Source: Datisca glomerata (lineage: Eukaryota; Streptophyta; Magnoliopsida; Cucurbitales; Datiscaceae). Taken from it: DNA of 64,000 nucleotides. The notes under the pieces are model-generated. The model had not been told where the DNA came from. It did not search any database and worked only from the letters and a program-made list of their open reading frames with translations. The translations under genes and the position numbers were made by a program. Location: contig QANY01003970.1 of assembly GCA_003255025.1 (NCBI GenBank), positions 806,001 to 870,000 on the forward strand. Direction: 5' to 3'. Shown here in pieces: positions 1-8,777 of this stretch (positions are counted from its first letter, which is position 1; each line of letters starts with the position of its first letter).

Positions 1-160
1 ATAGAGAAACCAACGGTTTTCTAAGTGTGTGGACCTAAGTGTCATTCTCCAAACCACAATAATTTGGATATCAAGACAAATAGCTATGACAATTTGACGT
101 CTTTCACCTTTTTACTTGTGCATTCGATTTCAGTGTAGTTAACTGTATTAATTGTATGAC

Positions 161-260
161 CGGGGCATTATAGTCCAATGGTCATGATTGAGGCTTTCAA
201 GCTCTAGGCTCGGGGTTCAAACCTCAATCAATGTAATTCCCCTCCCCTTGACAAAAATAT
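161..260 (+). repeat. tRNA-derived SINE-like sequence
   Basis: A tRNA-like head is visible. There is a box-A-like TAGTCCAATGG at about 171-181 and a box-B-like GGTTCAAACC at about 214-223, separated as in Pol III internal promoters. No cloverleaf can be folded confidently and there is no 3' CCA-type end, so this is more likely a SINE head than a tRNA gene. It lies just upstream of the first visible SEC14-like exon, in an intron. The 3' end of the element is not defined. Confidence 0.45.
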
Positions 261-348
261 GTGTACAACTATATTACTTTTACCAATGTGTAGTGGTTTT
301 TATTCATTCAAGCTTGCATTTGCTAAGAAATCATACTCATTTATGCAG

Positions 349-2447
349 CATGAAGTGGCACATGAAGGCGAGACCGGCAAAGTGTCTCGTGCAAACTTTC
401 ACGATCGGTCTGGGAGGCCGGTGCTTCTTATGAGGCCAGGGAAACAGGTCTGCCCGACCTTCCTAGTTCTTTTTCCCACTTTCCTAAGGTTATGTTTGGA
501 TCTTGGAAAATTAGTAAAGAAAGGAAAGTAAAATGTGTAGAATTACATTTCCATTGTTTGGAGTCTTTGGAATATGCAAATGAAAATAGTGATATGAATG
601 AATTTTTTACTATGTTAACAATTTCCTTCATTTTTTCTCTAATTTCACATATTTTTTCGAGTAATTCTAGACTGATCAAGTTATAAACTAAATTTTAATT
701 GACCAAGTAATATATCAATCATTTATAAGTTTGATTTTATATCACCTGTTATAATGATTTTGCAAACTAACCTAAACGATTGACACGTCATTTGATCAAT
801 TAAATTTTAGTTTATAATTTGGTCTATATAGAATTACCCTATTTTTCCTTGTAGTCTTCTGTCATTCATATTTTTCAAGATCCAATCATGGTGTAAGTTT
901 TTTCTGTAAATAGTCTTCTGTCATTCATATTTTTCAAGATCCAATCATGGTGTAAGGTTTTTCTGTAAATTATATCACTAACTCCTTCCCAAATCCTCTT
1001 GATAAATTTCAGAACACGAACTCGCCTGATGATAATGTCCGTCATCTAGTCTATCTTTTAGAAAATGCAATCCTCAACCTTGGGGAAGGCCAAGAACAAA
1101 TGGCGTGGTTGGTAGACTTCACTGGATTTACATTGAGCACCAACGTCTCTGTCAAAGCCGCCCGTGAGATTATTAACATTTTACAGAACCATTATCCAGA
1201 GCGGCTTGCCGTTGCATTTCTCCACAACCCACCTAGGATATTTCAGGCTTTCTGGAAGGTTAGCTTTCTTTTGACTCTATAATCTATATTTTACTGAAAA
1301 TTCTATGATCATCAAATAACTTTTTGATGTTAAATTAAGTGACACGAACACCTCACCTAATTTGGAAAATGACACGAACTTCACCTAATTTAAGATTTCG
1401 TTGACAAAGAATCCAAAGACGTTTTTTTTCACACTAACATCGTTAAAATTAGGGTGTTCAAAACCGAATCGAACTGGCCGAGCCGAAAATGGTCGGTTCG
1501 GTCGGTTCTTTATGTATATTCGGTTTGGGATAATCACCGAACCAAAGTTTTGGTTCAGCTCGGAATTTAGTGGTTTTCGAACCGAACCGAAAACTCCAAA
1601 TTTATATAATTTTTCTATTTTTTTATATAAAATTTCTTATAAAACTGAACCGAACCGAAGCAAAACTTTAATTTTATACTTGTTTTTTCAATAATATAAT
1701 TAAAAAATTATTTAAAAAATTATTTTTAATTAATAATATCTAACCGAATAACCAAACCGAAACTCACGGTTCAATTCAGTTCTTTTAGTATTCACTGTTC
1801 GATTTGGTTCAGTTTTGTCGTCGAACCAGGAACACTCCTAGTTAAAATAAATTTTAATTAGAATTGCTGTTAATTTTTTTTTTTAAAATGTATGTTATAG
1901 TCCGAACCATATCTTCTAAACCATATTGTTCGGGTCATAATGCTTTGGGTAAAATGCTAGTCGGATCAGGTCTATATGCTAAGGATCCTCTTGTCTTTTC
2001 ATAAAGAAATTAACAGTTAATTAAATGAGTGAACTTAAGTATTATTTTTCAAACAAAAAATAGTGTTTATATGATTTAAATAAACTAAATAATATGTACT
2101 TGTACTTCTTGAATCATTTTCTGTGACATATGATTTGATTTCTACAGGCTGTCAAATACTTTTTGGATCCGAATACATTTCAGAAGGTTAAATTCGTATA
2201 TCCTAAAAACAACGATAGCATAGAGCTAATGAAGTCGTATTTCGATATGCAAAACCTTCCGAGCGTATTTGGAGGTGAGGTGACTCTAATGTATGACCAC
2301 GAGGATTTCTCGCGAATGATGGCCGAGGATGATGTGAAGACTGCCAAATTTTGGGGATTTGATGAGAAGCCTTACCCCACCGGCAATGGCCATTCCGGAG
2401 CAGAGGTGGCTCCAGAGCCGATGCCCGTAATGACACTAACTAACTGA
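349..2447 (+). CDS. SEC14-like CRAL-TRIO phosphatidylinositol transfer protein, 3' part
   Basis: Three exons are visible: 349-447, 1013-1258 and 2148-2447 (stop TGA at 2445-2447). All junctions are AG/GT and phase 0. The reading frame runs from ETGKVSRANFHDRSGRPVLL through the CRAL-TRIO core (HLVYLLENAILNLGEGQEQM, then WLVDFTGFTL and NHYPERLAVAFLHNPPRIF) to KVKFVYPKN and FGGEVTL. This is the lipid-binding domain of small plant SEC14 proteins, which exchange phosphatidylinositol and other lipids between membranes. About 215 residues are present. The N-terminal CRAL-TRIO-N exon(s) and start codon lie upstream of the window. The intron between exons one and two holds a MITE and a 59-bp tandem duplication; the next intron holds a hAT-like element. 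The tail after FGG is short, so this is not a SEC14-nodulin. Family assignment is firm; the paralogue is not resolved. Confidence 0.9.
659..838. mobile_element. MITE with long imperfect terminal inverted repeats, copy 1
   Basis: The left end reads GTAATTCTAGACTGATCAAG and continues into TTATAAACTAAA. The reverse complement of the right end reads GGTAATTCTATATAGACCAA and continues into TTATAAACTAAA, so the ends are imperfect inverted repeats over about 50 bp of a 180-bp element. A related copy lies at 17404-17571. It has no coding capacity. Superfamily and target duplication are not clear. It sits in an intron of the SEC14-like gene. Confidence 0.6.
852..969. repeat. 59-bp tandem duplication, two copies
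   Basis: Positions 852-910 and 911-969 are nearly identical (TAGTCTTCTGTCATTCATAT is the start of both units). The array lies in a SEC14-like intron and ends 43 bp before the acceptor of the exon at 1013. Confidence 0.9.
1450..1840. mobile_element. hAT-like non-autonomous element rich in GAACCGAA motifs, copy 1
   Basis: The element begins TAGGGTGTTC and ends GAACACTCCTA, an imperfect terminal inverted repeat. It is filled with forward and inverted CCGAACCGAA and TTCGGTTCGG motifs. The flanks carry an exact 8-bp direct repeat GTTAAAAT at 1442-1449 and 1841-1848, which is the size expected of hAT insertions. Related copies are at 29353-29933 and about 41165-41630. It sits in an intron of the SEC14-like gene and has no coding capacity. 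Confidence 0.7.
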
Positions 2448-3582
2448 GTAAGTTTGCCTAATGCCCTGAATAGAAGAATGTAAGAAGCTAAATATGATGT
2501 ATAATGAATGCTTGAAGCCTTCAAGTATAGACTTCACTCATAGGAACTGGAAATGATGTTTAATGTTTCAGTTCTTTGTTGGGATTAATGATATATATTC
2601 ATCATTCTAACAAAAAAGAAGACAGATCCTTATGCTTTCAGCTTTGGGGAATCTATTGTATCTATTTGATTTGATTTCTTCCATTTATTGGGGGAATTTT
2701 TTGCTCAGCTCTATACTGGCAAGAAGTATTTCTCACAATTTTTCTATTCTTTTTTAAATTAGAGTTCAAAATACCATTCAATGAAAGTTGTTTTTAAGTA
2801 GGCACTGCAGAAGAGTAATAATTAATTAGGGTATAGAGCAATATATATAATATAATCTAATATTGACCTTAATAAAAGGTGAAGGAAATCGTACTATATA
2901 AATATCATTTCTTTTCTTTTGTTGGTACAAAAATTGGGAAGAGGCCGACCCGCCATCCAACCCGACAGGAAATATTACGTCTATCCGTCACAGCACCGAA
3001 ATCCCCCACCACACCCATATCAAGGTCAACGCTTAATTGAACATAGGACAATAATACGTTAAGTACACTCTCTAAAGGCCAATGTGAAATTTGACTTCAT
3101 ATTAAGTCCCTTACCACCTAAGCCTAGAAAACCAAAGATAATACAACATCATAGACACAAAATACGTAACCAGAAAAAGATGCTCTATACTCGACCAAGA
3201 CATTAAACAATCCACTCTGGTTCAATAAAATGGCTAGAATCTCAATGAACTTTAACGGTTCCCCTTAGCTTGAACAAAGGACATGGCGATAATAGACGGT
3301 GCAAATTTAAAAGGTGGGCAATAAACACTAGATTTGAACCCCTAAACTGGACAATTGATTACCACAACGGGAAGGCTCGATTCTAGTATATCGTGAAGTA
3401 TACAAGAATTACATTACCAGAGATTGGTAGATGCATATCCAGTATAGAAGTCAAAATCAAAGCGCATTCAGGAGAAAGCAAGCTGCAGCCAGCTAGATCA
3501 ACAGAACGCCGTTTTCTTATTACATTCCAAACTACCGATGTTGTCTATGTACAGCGTTTTAAGCAGCAAACGCAATTGGATA
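2448..3582. other. Intergenic region between convergent SEC14-like and AE7-like genes
   Basis: This covers the 3' UTRs of the two convergent genes. No ORF with recognisable protein similarity, tRNA or clear repeat was seen. AATAAA-like signals are scattered on both strands and no single poly(A) site can be assigned. Confidence 0.5.
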
Positions 3583-5353
3583 TTACAGTTCACTGGAGTA
3601 GAGGCATTCATCAACAAGTTGACGCAGATTTGGATTCTCCATGGCAGCAGCTACTCTTTCTTTATCATTCAACTGTTTATTAACTGCAAGTAAAAGTAGT
3701 CAATCTCCGTTAATCCATCCATCATGTAACACTAACCCTTCTGAAGGAAATGGTCAGATACGACAAAAAAGCAACGAGGACGAAAAGACCTAGAGAGACA
3801 AGAATTATTTTCAGTGAAATCCTAACCCTCATTTGAAAGATCTTGTTAACAGCGAAGTTTTAGTGAATTCCTAACCCTCATTTGAAAGATCTTTGTCCAT
3901 AGTTTTAGTGAATTCCCTTCAAGTAAAACTATTCATGGGACATTAACAGTGAAGTTTCAGTTCCTTTATAAATAAAAGTTTAAGATCAGAGGTTTTTATT
4001 CTTGATTGTTACCCATATGCCACCCCCTGGGATGAAATTATCCTAAGAATGACGATTGTTAATCTTACCTAATGACCAAAACAATACAAGAAGAATCTCT
4101 AATAAAGTTACATTAAAGTGGTATCAACTTTACCTGATTCTTCATTTGCATGAGACCCAGGAGAAACTTTGATGTCAACCTGTAACATTGTGCAATCGAA
4201 AGGAGAACAACTTTGCAGTTAATAGTTTTATTTGTATGATTTATGGTTCTTGTTTATACGTTGATGATAGTAGAAAAGAGAAATTGACATCAATATGACA
4301 TAAACAGATAGATTACTGACAAGCACGGACAAAAGAGGTCCAAAAGGAAAGGATAAACCAATAATCATGTGGCTCTCAATGTGCTGACATTACTATGCCA
4401 TAACTTCAGACCTATAGCTTATACATGAAGAACAAAGGCACCAAATTTTTACCAGGAAAAGTAAATACTTATGAATGTTAAACCCTGGAGTCACCAAGCA
4501 GCTGCCAGAATGTACAATAGACTACAGCAGAGAGCGATTTATTACACCATCATAGAGAAACCCAAAACAGAGAATATAAGACAAGTAAATTGACCTTGTA
4601 ATGTGGAGGAAAAAAGTGTTTCAGTTTGACTCTCAGGCATAGACCAATCACTGTCGCCATACTGCAGTGCTGGATAGTTGGAGTGAAAGTTATCCTGTAT
4701 GATAAATTAGAAGTTCATTAGAAACTTAAATAAATGATAAAATAATCACCGTTGCATTTTGTTTGATACTATAATCATCCTTGACATTGATCAAACTTAC
4801 GTGAAAGTTAAATGAAATTAACAACTTACAGGACTCAAGAAACAAAGTCATTCATTCAAAGGATACATCCACTTAGCTTAAGACTATACCTTATAACTCT
4901 AAGTTGTGCATCTGTAGATATGATTTTGGTTAGGCTAATCGTTATTTGGTAATAATGTTTTAACAAATTTTTTTAAAGGAATATGACATTTTAACAATTG
5001 GATTCAACTAACAACACTGATTTGGAAAATAGAATAAGGTGTAGTTTCTTTGCATATAAATGGACAGGTAGCTCATCAAGGAAGAAATCTAAAGTCTATT
5101 GACTAAAAGTAATTGAACAGTTTAAAATCATTTTCAATCTTCACTTTGAAACCAAACGTTTCATAAATAAAACGTGGAAAAGATCGTTGGTAAACTTGAA
5201 GTAGGAATAAAGAACATATATTTTTGGTTCAGATGTATTTCTTTACCCAGGTGAAGAGTTACTTGATTAAAGAACTTATTTAAACAGACTATTGATTCGA
5301 TCGTGGAATCAACTATCAAGCTACAACTTGATCAGAACGAAACAGACACAACG

Positions 5354-5389
<36 letters not shown>

Positions 5390-5802
5390 CTAGATGATCT
5401 GGATCAAATGCTCCGAGGTTTAGGCTCAGGATCGAAAGAAAATGGGAAATTGAGCTCTCTGATACTTACAGAATACGACCAAGCTTATCATCAACAGTGA
5501 TCGACTCTTCCGAAAGAACACTGAGCTGCTCCAATGAATATGGATGCTCCGGATCTCTGATATCCCTCACGAAATTTAATAAATTTGAGTCAAAGATCAC
5601 AAAGTTGCAGCTACAACAATACCACCACAAAGAAAATTACTACAAATCCCCAAACTCCAGCCGACAAATTAAGAAACAAAATTAAAAGGATATCATAGAT
5701 TTCGAGAGGATCGACGGCGTCATCGTGAGGATCTTCAGTACGGACTATTCTCTCTTTCTTGGCGTGAACCACGGGGTTCGCATTGATTAAACCTAGCGTC
5801 AT
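3583..5802 (-). CDS. AE7-like / MIP18 (CIAO2) family cytosolic Fe-S cluster assembly protein
   Basis: Five exons on the minus strand: 5802-5694 (ATG at 5802), 5575-5470, 4694-4595, 4179-4134 and 3683-3583 (stop TAA). They sum to 462 bp, or 153 aa, the family's usual length. Conserved blocks are [61 protein letters not shown] with the reactive Cys at residue 82, [20 protein letters not shown] and [15 protein letters not shown]18/CIAO2 proteins belong to the CIA targeting complex with CIA1 and MMS19 and deliver Fe-S clusters to cytosolic and nuclear apoproteins. The N-terminus resembles AE7-LIKE 1 more than AE7, but the paralogue is tentative. Intron 1 (5576-5693) is not GT-AG: it starts ATATCCTTTT and appears to be U12-type. 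Intron 2 holds a (TA)n tract. A MULE-like element ends 116 bp upstream of the ATG. Confidence 0.93.
3812..3893. repeat. Short tandem duplication in an AE7-like intron
   Basis: The segment CCTAACCCTCATTTGAAAGA, with flanks, occurs twice with a period of 49 bp (copies at about 3812-3844 and 3861-3893). It lies in the intron between exons 4 and 5 of the AE7-like gene. Confidence 0.8.
5355..5384. repeat. (TA)n microsatellite
   Basis: About 15 uninterrupted TA units lie in the second intron of the AE7-like gene. It is a candidate length-variable marker. Confidence 0.95.
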
Positions 5803-5865
5803 TTTCACTCGATCTCTCCAGTCTTTCACGAGTTTGCTCGGGTTTAAAACTGGGTTTGAAGTTAG

Positions 5866-5905
5866 GTATTCATTGAACACCACTGTCTCGGTGTTCAATG
5901 AATAC
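5866..5905. promoter_or_regulatory. Perfect 16-bp inverted repeat upstream of the AE7-like ATG
   Basis: GTATTCATTGAACACC at 5866-5881 and its exact reverse complement at 5890-5905 flank an 8-nt loop. The stem begins 63 bp upstream of the minus-strand ATG at 5802, in the expected 5' UTR or core promoter, and 5 bp from the target duplication of the adjacent MULE-like element. It could form an RNA hairpin in the leader or mark an old insertion footprint. Its function is unknown. Confidence 0.6.
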
Positions 5906-5918
5906 AATGGCACTGAAG

Positions 5919-7724
5919 GATTTTTTTCCGCTAAACAATACTATTTTGATAAATCACTTTACCAAATTACACTCTTAGCTTAATTTTTACTTATCCATAT
6001 GATCTATCTCTCATTCCTTTTTTCTCCAATTTTTTTTTTTACAGTACTCACACTATTTCTCTTCATCCTCCATATTCATCTATCTATATTCTAGAAACTC
6101 ATTTTTTTCATAATTAAACACAACAAATAGGTTTTATTAATTTTTATAGATTTTGTTAAATATTTACTAATTCTAATGAATTTTGTTAATTTTTATAAGT
6201 TTTGTTAATTTTGAGAGGCAGTATAGAGAGAGAGAAAGACAAACGTAGAGCATAAAGATAGAGAACATTGTATAATAGAGATGATGTCGAGAGAGATGGT
6301 ACATGACACCCGCGTACCCGTCATGTAGTCTACAGAACAGTTACCCGATACTCGTGCACTCATTGTGTAGTCTACGCGATGGCTACATGATGCACGCGCA
6401 CATATCGTGTAGTGTACACGATGGCTACGCGGCAATCGTATAATAATCATGTACACTACACGATCGGGTAACCATCGTGTACCCATGACCCACCATCCAC
6501 TTATTTTTTCTTCATTTTCTCCCAATATTTTTTTACACAACATCAAATCAAATGTTAATTCATTCTTTTTCAACACTTAACTTTCATATTTATTTATATT
6601 TAAATAAATATATAAAATAAAATATATGACATGTATTGTGTATACGATGACTATGCAATGATCGCGTAGCCATCTTGTACTTATGCTCCACCATCCACTT
6701 ACTTTTTCTTTATTTCCCTCTATACTTTTCTTACACAACATCAAATCAAATGTCAATTCATTATTCTTCAACATTCAACCTCCATATTTATTTATATTTA
6801 AATAAATATATAAAATTAAATATATTATATTTGTAGCGTAGATGATGACTACACGACGTGTAGACATCATGTACTCATGACTCATCATCCACTTACCTTT
6901 TCTTCATTATTTCGCCAATACTTTTCTTACACAATATTAAATTAAATGTCAATTCATTCTTTTTCCACACTCAATCTCTATATTTATTTATATTTAAATA
7001 AATATATAAGATTAAATATATTACATGCGTAGTGTACGCGATGACTACACGATGATCGTGTAGTTATCATGTACACTACACGATGATCGTGTAGTTATCA
7101 TGTACATTGCACGATGATCATGTAGTTATCATGTACAGTGCATGATGGATATACGACGATGGCATACACTACATGGTGTGGTACATTACATGTGGAGTGT
7201 AAGCGACGATCGTGTCATCGCGTACATTACACGATGACTACGAGATGGCCATATAGTCATATTGTACATTGCGGTTTCTCTCTCTTAAATTTGGGTAAAA
7301 GCTAAAATTAACAAAATTTATCAAAATTCGGCCAAAAATTTCACCAAATTTTAGCCCAGATTCCAAAAACAAAATTATAATTTTAGCTCTCAACCTTGAT
7401 TTTTCAAAAAATGATAAAATTATAAAATCATAAAACAAATGAGCGTGGAGAAATCAAAAAGGAGAAAGGAGATACGAGAGTAATGGAGGTGGGAGGGATG
7501 GCTTCAGGAAAATGAATTTTTGAGAAAATGAGTTTCTGAAAAAAAAGAGATGGAGATGGAATATGAAGAGAGAGTGAGCGGGCCAGTGTGTATTTAGGGC
7601 AATAAGGGAAAGAAAAGAGAAAAAATGAAGAAAATGTAGGTAAAGGGTTATGATAAGTAAAAATTAGGTCAATTGTATTTTTGTAAATTACTTTATCCAG
7701 GGATATAGTTTAGCAAAAAACCCC
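5919..7724. mobile_element. MULE-like non-autonomous TIR element, copy 1
   Basis: The element is 1806 bp. A 9-bp direct repeat GCACTGAA(G/T) flanks it at 5910-5918 and 7725-7733, matching in 8 of 9 positions. Its ends are inverted repeats: the left starts GATTTTTTTCCGCTAAAC and the right, reversed, starts GGGGTTTTTTGCTAAAC. Subterminal similarity continues (CTAATTTTTACTTATC, AAACTCATTTT) for about 200 bp. A 9-bp target duplication and long TIRs point to Mutator-like elements. The core has three tandem modules of about 195 bp (start near 6480, 6680 and 6870) with alternating CATCGTGTA/TACACGATG motifs. It encodes no transposase. A related copy is at 24122-25508. Confidence 0.7.
7030..7150. repeat. 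Tandem palindromic microrepeat inside the MULE-like element
   Basis: A unit of about 31 bp containing CTACACGATGATCGTGTAG is repeated about four times between 7045 and 7140. That 19-mer is a perfect palindrome around a central G. Degenerate copies continue to about 7260. Confidence 0.8.
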
Positions 7725-7733
7725 GCACTGAAT

Positions 7734-8517
7734 TCCCAAAATTTGACACTTTCTGGAGTTGCTAATGATTCGTGATTCGCTTAATTACAATGTTGTTAGT
7801 GTTTCTTTTAGTAGCCATGCTATTCGTGATTTTTTTATAGAGTATGGATAAATCGTGACATTAACATTAGATGACATGACCTTAAAAATTTATTTGCCCA
7901 AAGTATGGATAAATCTTGACATTAACGTCAGATAATATGACCCTAAAATTTTATTTGCACGTAACAGTGTGGGAATATAAATCTAAAAATGAATAAACCT
8001 CTGAGTTCAATGTGTTTATTACTCGCCCTAATCTCTTGAGGTTGTGTTTTTTTTAGAAATGGGTTGTGGGGGATTTCTTAAAGTAACAAGTTCACGAATA
8101 TCATTAAAATCTATTGGAAGGACAACAATGAAAATGATAATAACTACAGAGTTGCGGTCATTAAGGTTGATATTATCAAAACACAAAAATCATATAATGT
8201 AAAGACAGTTTTCGCTACTCGTGATCAAATTATAGAAATGACTCCATAGACTTTCGCTTTCATATCTCTCTAAAATTGCAGTCACGTTAGGAGTTTATTC
8301 CTTATGACCTCCTTTTGTCATATTGATCTACGCATTGACTTAGTGATTTTTTGATAATACATTTTGAGCCTCTGAAGTTTATACCTTATACATTATTCAC
8401 GTGTATAACAGCCTGATTTTGTTAACGAAAAAAGTTTTTGGGTTTTTCCTGCTTTAATAATATAACACAACAAAATTTATTTGAATTAGTAAGAAATTAT
8501 GAAGCTATTAGCATCGT
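7734..8517. other. Intergenic region without recognised gene
   Basis: AT-rich sequence with one short internal repeat (AGTATGGATAAATC near 7840 and 7900). No ORF, RNA gene or element was recognised. Confidence 0.5.
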
Positions 8518-8591
8518 GGTCCCGTAGCTCAGTTGGTTAGAGCGTTGGTCTTATGAGCCGAAGGTCGCGGGTTCGAGCCCCGCCGGGACCA
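8518..8591 (+). tRNA. tRNA-Ile(UAU): tRNA-Ile (anticodon UAU)
   Basis: A complete intronless cloverleaf is visible. The 7-bp acceptor stem GGTCCCG/CGGGACC is followed by a D arm GCTC...GAGC, an anticodon stem TTGGT/GCCGA (one T-A, two G-C and two T-G pairs) with loop CTTATGA, and a T arm GCGGG-TTCGAGC-CCCGC, with discriminator A. Positions 34-36 of the loop read TAT, so the tRNA reads AUA isoleucine codons. Box A (TAGCTCAGTTGG) and box B (GGTTCGAGCCC) are intact. A T5 run about 30 bp downstream may end Pol III transcription. The gene lies 187 bp upstream of the VPS39 ATG. Confidence 0.93.
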
Positions 8592-8777
8592 TTGCTCTGT
8601 AAAAATCAGTTAAAGCAACTCATGTTTTTGCGATTTAACAATCGCATATAACGACGTCGTTTTTTTACACTGATAGCGGGAGGACGAATGTTTTGCCTTT
8701 GCCATGCCAACCGCGATCCTTAGTAACGTAAAACCGATCTGAAATGTTCCATCTTGTAAGGAAGACGACAACGAAAA

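Noticed and set aside
161..234. A functional tRNA gene
   Set aside because: Box A and B-like motifs are present but acceptor and anticodon stems do not pair; a SINE head is more likely.
6205..6774. Minus-strand ORFs of 123 and 65 codons in the MULE-like core
   Set aside because: They are translations of the 195-bp modules and palindromic microrepeats; the peptides are near-copies of each other and match no protein family.
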